Positions 34,229 through 42,537 of a stretch of 64,000 nt of DNA are shown piece by piece (the first letter of the stretch is position 1; every line of letters begins with the position of its first letter). The translations under genes and the position numbers were made by a program. The notes under the pieces were generated by a model. It ran no database searches. It was not told where the DNA came from and saw nothing but the letters and a program-made list of their open reading frames with translations. Origin of the DNA: Bradyrhizobium elkanii USDA 76 (lineage in GTDB: Bacteria > Pseudomonadota > Alphaproteobacteria > Rhizobiales > Xanthobacteraceae); the NCBI RefSeq assembly GCF_023278185.1, contig NZ_CP066356.1, positions 6,254,001 through 6,318,000 of the forward strand, read 5' to 3'.

Positions 34229-37200
34229 TCAATGGAAATCGCGGGACGGCGGCAGGATGCGGACGTTGCGCGGGTGGCGGATCTTTTGCGGCGAGTTGTC
34301 GCCGTGATCGCGCCTGTCGTCGTTGAGCGGCTCGATCAGCGCGGGGCCCGCCGGCACCGGATGCTTGCGGCTCAAGGATTCATTGGCGAGGCCGATCAGA
34401 TCGTGGGAGCGATCGGTCATGCGCTGCGCCACCAGATGCGTCACGCCCTCCGGGCTGCTCTGGATATAGCCCTCGACCAGGATCAGGCGCGCGCCCATCA
34501 CCTCCTTGCGGTACTGCTCCATCACCTTCGGCCATACCACGATGTTGGCGATGCCGGTCTCGTCCTCCAGCGTCATGAACACGACGCCCTTGGCGCTGCC
34601 CGGCCGCTGCCGCACCAGCACGACGCCGGCACAGCGGACGCGGCGGCGGTCGTTGCTCAGGTTGATGGTGTGACAGGCGACGACGCGCTCTCTGGTGAAC
34701 ATCTCGCGCAAGAATTCCATCGGATGGCCCTTCAGCGACAGGCGGATGGTCTGATAGTCGGCGACCACCTGCTCCGGACGCGGCATCTCCGGCAGCGGCT
34801 TGGCGCCCTCATCCGGCTGCTCGCGCGCGGTGGCGGCCTCGAACAGCGGCAGCGGCACGTCGTCGGGCAGCCGCCGCACCGCCCACAGCGCCTCGCGGCG
34901 GTCGAGCCCGAGCGAGCGGAACGCATCGGCGTCGGCGAGCAGGATCAGCGCGCGCTTGGGCAGGCCGGTGTCGCGCGCGAAATCTTCCAGCGAGGTGAAC
35001 GGCCGGCGGTTGCGCGCGGCAACGATGCGGTCGGCCCAGTCGAGTTCTCCGTCCAAGGCCGCTCGGGAGGTGGGAGGGTTCCCTCCCCCCTTGCGGGGTC
35101 CGAGGCGAGCGAAGCTCGCTCTCGAGGTTAGGGAGAGGGGTAAGCCGCACGGGCGGTGGTCGTGGCTTACCCCTCTCTCCAACTCTCCCCCGCAAGGGGA
35201 GAGAGAGCCCATCCGTTCGTGCCTCCCTGACTCATGTACATCTGCGCTTCGCACATCCCGGAATGACAACTGTAACTGCTTCAACCGCTCCTCGTCCTCA
35301 TCCAGCCAGTGAAATCCGTCGATCTGGCGAAAGCCGAGCCGCACCGCGCAATGATCGCCGACCTTCTCCTCCAGCGTGTTCTGCGCAAAGCTATGGGAGA
35401 CATCGACCTCGCGCACCGTGACGCCGTTCTTGCGGGCGTCGCCGACGATCTGCGCCGGGGCATAGAAGCCCATCGGCTGCGAGTTGAGCAGGCCGCAGCA
35501 GAACGCATCGGGATGATGGTGTTTCAACCATGAGGAGATGTAAACGAGTTGGGCAAAGCTCGCGGCATGGCTTTCCGGGAAGCCGTAACTGCCAAAGCCC
35601 TTGATCTGGTCGAAGCAGCTGCGGGCGAAGTCCGGCGAATAGCCGCGCGCCACCATGTTGCCGACCAGCTTCTCCTCATAGCTGCCGATGGTGCCGAGAT
35701 TGCGGAAGGTCGCCATCGAGCGGCGCAGGCCATTGGCTTCCTCCGACGTGAAATGGGCCGCCTCGATCGCGATCCGCATCGCCTGCTCCTGAAACAGCGG
35801 CACGCCGAGCGTCTTGTGCAGCACGTTGTAGAGCTCGTCCTTGTCGCCCTGGTCGGGCGCCGGCGATGGATAAGTCACCTGCTCCTGCTTGTTACGCCGC
35901 CTGAGATAAGGATGCACCATGTCGCCCTGGATCGGCCCGGGGCGCACGATCGCGACCTCGATAACGAGATCGTAGAAGGTCTGCGGCCTCAGCCGCGGCA
36001 GCATGTTCATCTGGGCGCGGCTCTCGACCTGGAACACGCCGAGCGACTCGCCGCGGCACAACATGTCGTAGACCTCTTTTTCGTCCTGCGGGACGGTGGC
36101 GAGCTCCCGGCGCTCGCCCTTGTGGTCGGCGATCAGGTCGAAACATTTGCGGATGCAGGTCAGCATGCCCAGCGCCAGCACGTCGACCTTCATCATGTGA
36201 AGCGCGTCGACGTCGTCCTTGTCCCATTCGATGAAGGTGCGGTCGTCCATCGCGGCGTTGCCGATCGGCACATAGGTGTCGAGCCGGTCCTGGGTCAGCA
36301 CATAGCCGCCGACATGCTGCGAGAGATGGCGCGGAAACTCGATCAGCTCGGTGGCAAGCTCGACCGCGAGGTTGATCATCGCATTTTTAGGATCCAGCCC
36401 GGCCTGGCGCACCTGCATGTCGTTGAGGCCCTTGCCCCAGCTGCCCCACACGGTGTCGGCGAGCGCCGCGGTGACGTCCTCGGTCAGCCCGAGCGCCTTG
36501 CCGACGTCACGGATCGCGCTGCGCGGGCGATAATGGATCACGGTGGCGATGATCGCGGCACGGTGGCGGCCGTAGCGGCGGTAGACATATTGCATCACCT
36601 CCTCGCGCCGCGAATGCTCGAAATCGACGTCGATGTCGGGCGGCTCCAGCCGCTCCTTGGAGATGAAGCGCTCGAACAACAGATCGACCTTGGTCGGATC
36701 GACCGAGGTGACGCCGAGCACGAAGCAGACCGCGGAATTCGCCGCCGAGCCGCGCCCCTGGCACAGGATGTTCTGGCTGCGCGCATAGTGCACGATGTCA
36801 TGCACGGTGAGGAAGTAATGCGCGTATTTCAGCTCGGCGATCAGCGCGAGCTCCTTGTTCAGGGTGGTGCGAAGCTTTTCGTCGATCTCGCCGCCGAAAT
36901 ATTTGTCGACACCGGCCCAGGTCAAATCTTCCAGATGCTGCTGCGCGGTCTTGCCCGGCGGCACCGGCTCGTCGGGATACTGATATTTGAGCTGGTCGAG
37001 CGAGAAAGAGATGCGCGCAGCAAAGCGCATGGTTTCCGCGATCGCGTCAGGCAGATCGCGGAACAGCCTGATCATTTCATGCGCCGGCTTGAGATGCCGC
37101 TCGGCATTGGCCTCGAGCCTGCGGCCGACCGCCTCGATCGTGGTCTTTTCGCGGATGCAGGTCAGCACGTCCTGCAGCGGGCGCCGCGCCGGATGGTGAT

Positions 37201-37801
37201 AGAGCACCTCATTGGTGGCGAGCAGCGGCACACCGGCGTCAGTGGCGAGGCCATGCAGCCGCGCGAGACGGCGCTTGTCGTCGCCGCGATAGAGCAGGCT
37301 TGCGGCAAGCCAGACGCCGTCGGCGGCGCTTGCCTTCAGTTGCGCAAGGATATCGAGCGCAACAGGCGCCTCGAAGCGGTGCGACAGCGCCAGCACCAAA
37401 AGCTGGCCTTCGGCGAAGTCGATGAGATCGGACAGGGTAAGCCGGCAGTCGCCCTTCTCGATGCGCTCGATGTCGTCGCCGCGCTTGCCGCGGGTCAAGA
37501 GCTGGCACAGCCGGCCATAGGCGGCGCGATCGCGCGGATAGACCAGGATGTCGGGCGTAGAGTCGATGAAGACGATGCGGGCGCCGATCAAAAGCTTTGG
37601 CGGATGGGCGACCTTCTCGCTGTCGAGCTCCTTCCAGGCGCGCACCACGCCGGCCAGCGTGTTGTGATCGGCGAGCCCGATCACGGGAATCCCGAGTTCG
37701 CTCGCCTGATGCACATAGGCGCGTGGATCGGAACCGCCGCGCAGGAAGGAGAAATTGCTGGTGATGCCGATCTCGGCATAGTCGGGTGGAGGTGCGCTCA
37801 T
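34229..37801 (-). CDS. dnaE2: Error-prone DNA polymerase DnaE2 (ImuC)
   Basis: 1190 residues from an ATG that overlaps the imuB stop (ATGA). An N-terminal PHP domain starts GITSNFSFLRGGSDPRAYV. Catalytic carboxylates lie in PPDIDVDFEH (Asp389-Asp393 region). HhH and OB segments follow; VRCAGVVLVRQRPGSAKG marks the C-terminal OB domain. As ImuC it copies damaged templates with ImuA and ImuB after SOS induction. About residues 864-908 derive from a palindromic repeat inserted in frame (separate entry), between a LQLSFRD region and DWADRIVAARNRRPF; relatives are shorter there. The rest appears intact, so activity is probably kept. Confidence 0.95.
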   Translation of the reverse strand: MSAPPPDYAEIGITSNFSFLRGGSDPRAYVHQASELGIPVIGLADHNTLAGVVRAWKELDSEKVAHPPKLLIGARIVFIDSTPDILVYPRDRAAYGRLCQLLTRGKRGDDIERIEKGDCRLTLSDLIDFAEGQLLVLALSHRFEAPVALDILAQLKASAADGVWLAASLLYRGDDKRRLARLHGLATDAGVPLLATNEVLYHHPARRPLQDVLTCIREKTTIEAVGRRLEANAERHLKPAHEMIRLFRDLPDAIAETMRFAARISFSLDQLKYQYPDEPVPPGKTAQQHLEDLTWAGVDKYFGGEIDEKLRTTLNKELALIAELKYAHYFLTVHDIVHYARSQNILCQGRGSAANSAVCFVLGVTSVDPTKVDLLFERFISKERLEPPDIDVDFEHSRREEVMQYVYRRYGRHRAAIIATVIHYRPRSAIRDVGKALGLTEDVTAALADTVWGSWGKGLNDMQVRQAGLDPKNAMINLAVELATELIEFPRHLSQHVGGYVLTQDRLDTYVPIGNAAMDDRTFIEWDKDDVDALHMMKVDVLALGMLTCIRKCFDLIADHKGERRELATVPQDEKEVYDMLCRGESLGVFQVESRAQMNMLPRLRPQTFYDLVIEVAIVRPGPIQGDMVHPYLRRRNKQEQVTYPSPAPDQGDKDELYNVLHKTLGVPLFQEQAMRIAIEAAHFTSEEANGLRRSMATFRNLGTIGSYEEKLVGNMVARGYSPDFARSCFDQIKGFGSYGFPESHAASFAQLVYISSWLKHHHPDAFCCGLLNSQPMGFYAPAQIVGDARKNGVTVREVDVSHSFAQNTLEEKVGDHCAVRLGFRQIDGFHWLDEDEERLKQLQLSFRDVRSADVHESGRHERMGSLSPCGGELERGVSHDHRPCGLPLSLTSRASFARLGPRKGGGNPPTSRAALDGELDWADRIVAARNRRPFTSLEDFARDTGLPKRALILLADADAFRSLGLDRREALWAVRRLPDDVPLPLFEAATAREQPDEGAKPLPEMPRPEQVVADYQTIRLSLKGHPMEFLREMFTRERVVACHTINLSNDRRRVRCAGVVLVRQRPGSAKGVVFMTLEDETGIANIVVWPKVMEQYRKEVMGARLILVEGYIQSSPEGVTHLVAQRMTDRSHDLIGLANESLSRKHPVPAGPALIEPLNDDRRDHGDNSPQKIRHPRNVRILPPSRDFH
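35077..35210. repeat. 134-bp palindromic element inserted in frame in dnaE2
   Basis: Outer arms CCCCTTGCGGGG and CCCCGCAAGGGG, inner arms GGGAGAGGGGTAAGCC and GGCTTACCCCTCTCTCC, and a side hairpin GCGAGC-GAA-GCTCGC. Nearly identical to 39321-39453 in imuB except for the apical loop. On its 3' side (35211-35270) lies further repeat-like sequence (CATTCCGGGATGTGCGAAGC on the minus strand). Confidence 0.9.
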
Positions 37802-39615
37802 GCGAACAGCCCGTGCACATACCAGTTGGCCGGAACCGGCCTGCCTTCCTCGTCGCGCAGCTCGCTCTCGTAGAGGCCGTCGCGAAAGATCCAGAAGCGC
37901 TGGCCCTCGGCGTCCTCGACGCGGAAATAATCGCGCGTCAGCGACGCGCCGTCCTGCTTCCACCATTCCATCGCGATGCGCTCGGGACCCTCGACCCGCA
38001 CCACGTCGTGCTGCGCGCGCCGCCAGGTGAATTGATGCGGCGGACCGTCGGGCACGGTCGCGAACGGCACCTTGATCGGTTCGGGCCGCTCGAACAGCCT
38101 GAGCGGACGCAGCGGCGGTTCGCCCGCAACGCGCTCCGGCCAGGCGGCGGCGCCCGCCGCGGCCAGATGATGCTGCGCCGGCAGCGCCAGCGCCGATCGT
38201 TCGGGGATGTGGCTCTCCAGCGGCAGATGCACGACGACGCGTTTGCCGCCGATGCGCGCGGCGATGCGGTCGATCAGCGCCGAGAGCTCGTCATTGTCGT
38301 GTATGGTGGCGTCGAGATCGCGCTGCTGCTGCACCACGATCTCGGTACGCCCTGCGGCAAGGCGGATGAGATCGAAGCCGAAGCCGGGATCGAGCGGATC
38401 ATTCAGCGCATCGAGCCGCTCGCGGAACAGGCGGTCGATCATCTCGGGCCGCGTCACCGGACGCCCGGTCTCGACCATGATCGCGCGCACCGCGCCGTCG
38501 GTGCGGAAGAAGCTCGCTTCCAGCTGCCGCGCGCCCTTGCCCTGCTTGTCCATCGCCGCAACCAGCATCTTGGCGAGGCTCGAGAGCGTCAGCGCGATCA
38601 CGGTGTCGGTCGCGACCGGCTCGGGGAAACGCTTCTCGACGATGTAATCGGGCAGCGGCTTGCGCGGGCTGATCGGGGCATCGCCCTGCCCGAGCGCGTG
38701 GCCGAGCAAGGTGGTGAAGGCCGCACCGAACCGCGCCGAGATTTCATGCGGCGCGCGCGAGGCGACATCGGCGATGGTCTTCAAGCCGGCGCGGCGCAGG
38801 CCGGTGGTGACAGCGGCATCGGCACCGAGCGCCGACACCGGCAGCGGGCCGACCGCCGCCGCCTCCTCGCCATCGGCGGCAATCCTGCCCGAGGCGGTGC
38901 GCGTCAGCGTACGCGCCGCGATCGAGGTGCCGGCAATCGCCGCGCTGACGGCAAAGCCGCGTCGGCTCAGCGCCCCCGTCACGGTCTGCAGCAGCGCGCG
39001 CTCGCCGCCGAACAGATGCGCGCAGCCGGTGATGTCGAGAAACAGACCGTAGGGCAGATCGAGCGCCACCAGCGGCGTGAAGCGGTCGCACCAGTCGGCG
39101 ATGTCGTTCAGCGTCTTCAGATCGGCGGCGGGATCGGCGTCATAGACCGTGAGCTCCGGACAGATCGCCCGCGCATTGGCGAGCGGCAGCCCGATCGACA
39201 GCCCGGCCCGCACCGCCGCCTCGTCGATCGCGTGCAGCAGGATCGCGTTGTGGTCTTTTGCAACGACGACGCTGGGGAGGCAGTTGCCTAACTCATTTGT
39301 AAGGGACGCTTTAGCGGATGGGTTCCCTCCCCCCTTGCGGGGTCCGAGGCGAGCGGAGCTCGCTCTCGAGGCTAGGGAGAGGGGTAAGCCGCATACGCCG
39401 GCGTCTGTGGTACCCCTCTCTCCAACTCTCCCCCGCAAGGGGGGAGAGAGCCCTGCCAATGTGCTCACCTCACATGAGGGGTCATCTGGCTCGCTTGCAA
39501 CAAGCTCAGCTTGCGAGGCGATGTCCTGCGCGAGCTTGCGCTTGATGCGGTCGATGGGCAGGCGTGGCAGCCACAGGCTGAGGATACGCCGACGGTTCAC
39601 TGAATTGGCACTCAT
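37798..39615 (-). CDS. imuB: ImuB, inactive Y-family polymerase homologue of the SOS mutasome
   Basis: 605 residues; ATG at MSANSVNRRRILSLWLPRLP chosen over upstream in-frame codons lying inside imuA. Y-family core: ILLHAIDEAAVRAGLSIGLP, FLDITGCAHLFGGE and the HhH region GLRRAGLKTIADVASRAP. The catalytic acidic pair of active Y polymerases is not evident, as known for ImuB, which acts as the clamp-binding hub for ImuA and DnaE2. About residues 55-99 come from a palindromic repeat inserted in frame between ILSLWLPR...ASQAEL and PSVVVAKDHNA. Overlaps imuA by 110 bp and dnaE2 by 4 bp. Confidence 0.93.
   Translation of the reverse strand: MSANSVNRRRILSLWLPRLPIDRIKRKLAQDIASQAELVASEPDDPSCEVSTLAGLSPPLRGRVGERGTTDAGVCGLPLSLASRASSARLGPRKGGGNPSAKASLTNELGNCLPSVVVAKDHNAILLHAIDEAAVRAGLSIGLPLANARAICPELTVYDADPAADLKTLNDIADWCDRFTPLVALDLPYGLFLDITGCAHLFGGERALLQTVTGALSRRGFAVSAAIAGTSIAARTLTRTASGRIAADGEEAAAVGPLPVSALGADAAVTTGLRRAGLKTIADVASRAPHEISARFGAAFTTLLGHALGQGDAPISPRKPLPDYIVEKRFPEPVATDTVIALTLSSLAKMLVAAMDKQGKGARQLEASFFRTDGAVRAIMVETGRPVTRPEMIDRLFRERLDALNDPLDPGFGFDLIRLAAGRTEIVVQQQRDLDATIHDNDELSALIDRIAARIGGKRVVVHLPLESHIPERSALALPAQHHLAAAGAAAWPERVAGEPPLRPLRLFERPEPIKVPFATVPDGPPHQFTWRRAQHDVVRVEGPERIAMEWWKQDGASLTRDYFRVEDAEGQRFWIFRDGLYESELRDEEGRPVPANWYVHGLFA
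39321..39453. repeat. 133-bp palindromic element inserted in frame in imuB
   Basis: Same outer arms, side hairpin and inner arms as the copy in dnaE2, with a different apical loop (TACGCCGGCGTCTGTGG here). Translated on the minus strand it gives CGLPLSLASRASSARLGPRK, almost the same peptide as CGLPLSLTSRASFARLGPRK in DnaE2. Confidence 0.9.
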
Positions 39616-40300
39616 CACATTTCCATTCCATGATCCATCGCCCGACCGGGCCATGACGATTGCGCACGAGTTCGGCCTCGAAGCGCGGCGTGCCCCACAC
39701 GCTCGCGGCATTGCCCGGCGGCGAATGCGCCGCGCGCACGATCCAGCGCGTCTCCGCGGTCGAGGGGATCGGAGTTGCCGCGATCCTCAGCACCAGCGCG
39801 GTGACGCCGGAGGCCTGCGCGGCCAGGGTCAGTTTGCGGCTGGCGACGAGATCGAGCTGGCGCGCCTGCCCCCAGACCTCGAGCACGACCGCACCGAGCG
39901 CATCGCAGGCGAGCGCGTCGGCCGCGGTACGCAAACCGCTGTCGACATCGGCGGCGCGCACCGTGACCAAGAGGCGCGGATCGAGGCCGAGCTCGGCAAG
40001 CCCGCGCATCGACAGCGCGCCGTTTTCGCGATCGGAAAAATCCTGCCGCACCCAAACCAGCGGCTTGCGTGCCGACAGCCGTCCGGCGAGCCCTGCAATG
40101 AAGCCGGTCGCCGCGCCTCCTTGATGGCCGGCCGCGAACACCTCGTGCAATGCTGCCGGCGCAAGCCCGCCGCGCAACATCGCATCGGCGCCGGCATGGC
40201 CGAGCGCGATGCGGTTCGGCATCGCCGCATCCGATGGCGCCTCGATGCGCGCGATGCTGCCGCGCAGAGACGCAAGCGTACCCATGCGTGCGCCGTTCAT
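39506..40300 (-). CDS. imuA: ImuA, RecA-like SOS mutagenesis protein
   Basis: 264 residues from ATG with AGGAG eight bases upstream (a TTG 18 bases earlier is in frame but poorer). A RecA-like fold lacking a strong Walker A: LHEVFAAGHQGGAATGFIAG, PLVWVRQDFSDRENG, and GAVVLEVWGQARQLDLVASR-type strands (last split by a bend). ImuA forms a complex with ImuB and DnaE2 and is needed for damage-induced mutagenesis. The C-terminal ~35 residues (after MEWKCDECQFS) overlap the imuB start, showing tight translational coupling. Confidence 0.92.
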   Translation of the reverse strand: MNGARMGTLASLRGSIARIEAPSDAAMPNRIALGHAGADAMLRGGLAPAALHEVFAAGHQGGAATGFIAGLAGRLSARKPLVWVRQDFSDRENGALSMRGLAELGLDPRLLVTVRAADVDSGLRTAADALACDALGAVVLEVWGQARQLDLVASRKLTLAAQASGVTALVLRIAATPIPSTAETRWIVRAAHSPPGNAASVWGTPRFEAELVRNRHGPVGRWIMEWKCDECQFSEPSAYPQPVAATPAHRPHQAQARAGHRLAS

Positions 40301-40372
40301 ATGCGCCGCTCCTTCCAACCAAAATTTGAGGCCGCCACTGGTCTGAACAGAGAACCAGGGACTGGCTCATTT

Positions 40373-40387
40373 GTTCATGATATGTTC
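40373..40387. promoter_or_regulatory. LexA (SOS) box, alphaproteobacterial type
   Basis: GTTC-ATGATAT-GTTC matches the GTTC-N7-GTTC direct repeat bound by LexA in Alphaproteobacteria. It lies 73 bases before imuA and 170 before the divergent udgX gene, in the 256-bp gap, so it surely serves imuA and may also control udgX. Confidence 0.85.
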
Positions 40388-40556
40388 TAATATAAAGCTA
40401 ACAGGGCCCGCGGAGTCAATCGGATTGGTGAGCTCATCGATTCATGAGTGGAATCAATGGGATTCAGCAGCCGCCGAACCGGACGGGCCCTGGTCTTCCG
40501 CTGTGTCAGGCACGCAGGCCCCGAAATTGGCGGCGTGACGGAAACGGAGCAATCGC

Positions 40557-42005
40557 ATGCGCATCATCGTGCTCGACAACGACACCGATTTCGAGGGCTG
40601 GCGCAAGGCCGCGCGGCGATTGGCGCTGAACGATGTAAAGCCCGCGGAGATCATGTGGACCGTACGCAGCGACGACGAATTATCGTCGGCATCCTGCGTG
40701 AATGAATTGCCGGATACGCCGCAGGCGCGGTTCAATGTGTCGGCCAAATTCGTCGAGCTCGCCAAGGCCGCGATCCTGCATCGCAGTGACGAACGCTTTG
40801 CCCTGCTCTATCGCCTGCTGTGGCGGCTGCGCAGCCATCACGATCTGCTCGGTGCGACCGATGATCCCGATGTCGCCGAGGTCCACGCGATGGCGCGCGC
40901 GGTCTATGTCGATATCGACAGGATGCACGCGCATCTGCGCTTCCGCGAGATCGGCCGCGAGCGGACGGCGCATTACGTCGCCTGGTTCGAGCCGGAGCAT
41001 CGCATCGTCGAGCTCGCCGCGCCGTTCTTCGCCGGCCGCTTCGCCGACATGCCGTGGTCGATCCTGACCCCCGACGTCTGCGCACATTGGGACGGGCACG
41101 CGATCTCGATCACGCCGGGCGTCGCCAAATCCGAAGTGCCGACCGAGGACCGGCTCGAAGAGGTCTGGCGACGTCACGACAACGGCCGCTTCAATCCCGC
41201 ACGGCTGAAAGTGATGGAGATGCCGCAAGCCTATTGGAGGAACCTGCCCGAGGACTCGATCATTAAGCCTCTGATCGAAGACGCAATGCGCATGACCAGC
41301 GGCCCCTTCATCGCACGCAAGGCGGCCGAGCCGCAGAAGCGGCAGGATACGCCGATGCCCCGCAAGCAAGCTCAAGGCAAGCAAGTTCAAGACAGGCAAG
41401 CTCACGACACGATCGCGGCCTTGCGCGACGAGGCCGCCGATTGCCGCGCCTGCCCGCTGTGGAAAGACGCAACCCAGACCGTGTTCGGCGAGGGACCGCA
41501 GAGCGCAACGCTGATGCTGGTCGGCGAGCAGCCCGGCGACAAGGAAGATCTCGCAGGCCACCCCTTCGTCGGACCGGCCGGCCAGATGCTCGATCGCGCG
41601 CTGCAGGAAGCCGGCATCGATCGCCGCAAGGTCTATGTCACCAACGCGGTGAAGCATTTCAAATTCGTGCCGCGCGGCAAGATCCGGCTGCACCAGAAGC
41701 CGAGCACACCGGAGATCCGCGCCTGCCGCCAGTGGTATGAGCGCGAGCTCGCCACCATCAAGCCGGATCTCGTGATGGCGCTCGGCGCCACCGCGGCGCA
41801 GAGCGTGCTCGGCAAGGTCACGCCGATCAACAAGAACCGCGGCCATCTGATCGACCACGACGGAACCAAGGTGCTCGTCACCGTGCACCCATCCTATCTG
41901 TTGCGGCTGCCGGATGAAAAAGCCAAGGCGCTGGAATATCAGCGCTTTGTCGACGACCTGAAAATCGCCGCACATCAATTGCGCAGATCAGCCGATGCGG
42001 CTTGA
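40557..42005 (+). CDS. UdgX family uracil-DNA glycosylase fused to DUF4130
   Basis: 482 residues. An N-terminal DUF4130 domain (about 1-250) contains MHAHLRFREI and APFFAGRFADMPWSILTPD. After a short repeat linker (~270-284) comes the UdgX domain. Its iron-sulfur cysteines lie in DCRACPLW and RACRQWY plus others. Motif A is GEQPGDKEDLAGHPF (residue 323 on). KIRLHQKP contains His379, equivalent to the UdgX histidine that bonds covalently to the abasic sugar after uracil release. It binds or traps uracil-DNA during repair. Divergent from the imuA cassette with a LexA box between. Confidence 0.93.
   Translation: MRIIVLDNDTDFEGWRKAARRLALNDVKPAEIMWTVRSDDELSSASCVNELPDTPQARFNVSAKFVELAKAAILHRSDERFALLYRLLWRLRSHHDLLGATDDPDVAEVHAMARAVYVDIDRMHAHLRFREIGRERTAHYVAWFEPEHRIVELAAPFFAGRFADMPWSILTPDVCAHWDGHAISITPGVAKSEVPTEDRLEEVWRRHDNGRFNPARLKVMEMPQAYWRNLPEDSIIKPLIEDAMRMTSGPFIARKAAEPQKRQDTPMPRKQAQGKQVQDRQAHDTIAALRDEAADCRACPLWKDATQTVFGEGPQSATLMLVGEQPGDKEDLAGHPFVGPAGQMLDRALQEAGIDRRKVYVTNAVKHFKFVPRGKIRLHQKPSTPEIRACRQWYERELATIKPDLVMALGATAAQSVLGKVTPINKNRGHLIDHDGTKVLVTVHPSYLLRLPDEKAKALEYQRFVDDLKIAAHQLRRSADAA
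41364..41408 (+). repeat. Three 15-bp tandem repeats in the UdgX linker
   Basis: AAGCAAGCTCAAGGC, AAGCAAGTTCAAGAC and AGGCAAGCTCACGAC, encoding KQAQG-KQVQD-RQAHD. They lie between the DUF4130 and glycosylase domains, so copy-number change would only alter linker length. Confidence 0.85.
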
Positions 42006-42537
42006 GTTCCGCAAAACCAGCGGAACCGGAGGAACTACATCGCAACGAGAAATTGTTCTAAACGCAGACAAATACCTACAACCTTTAATTGATCCGTGGT
42101 AGCGTAGCATGTTCCGCAGGTATCGGGCGTCATGTTCACGCCATGACGTACCCTGAGGCGGGCGCGCTGCGCGGTTTGCTAGCCCCGACCGTGCGGCGCG
42201 CCACCTCATCTCGCAATCCTCCCCCTCATTCGCGATCCTCCCACTCGCACGCGCGCGCCGAATTCTCCGGCTGCCGGCCCCGCCGGATGCCGGTGTGGTT
42301 ATCCGCACATTGTCTCGTCCTGCGAAACGCAGGCTGCAGCCTCCCGTCGTGATCGGCGATCCGTAGTTGCTGGAGATTGCCACGAGGCCGCGAAGCCACG
42401 TGCGCGTTCAATGCGTTGCACAAAAATTCGGCTCGATGTCCACCGTCACCGCCAACCGGCTCATCCCGCGGGGCCGGATTTCAATTGCTTGTCATATGCA
42501 TCGATCAAAATCGGGCGCATTGGGACAGGAGTTTACC
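42006..42537. other. Intergenic stretch before the phosphate transporter
   Basis: No gene recognised. A weak hairpin (GTTCCGC/GCGGAAC near 42011-42031) could end the udgX transcript. A TGTCAT half-site at about 42491 resembles half a Pho box, but a second half is not clear. The promoter and leader of the Pit gene must lie here. Confidence 0.5.

Noticed and set aside
35549-37873. 774-codon plus-strand open frame over dnaE2
   Set aside because: Antisense shadow; dnaE2 is clearly the coding strand.
42480-42510. Possible Pho box before the Pit gene
   Set aside because: Only one half (TGTCAT) is good; the second half does not match, so PhoB control is not supported.
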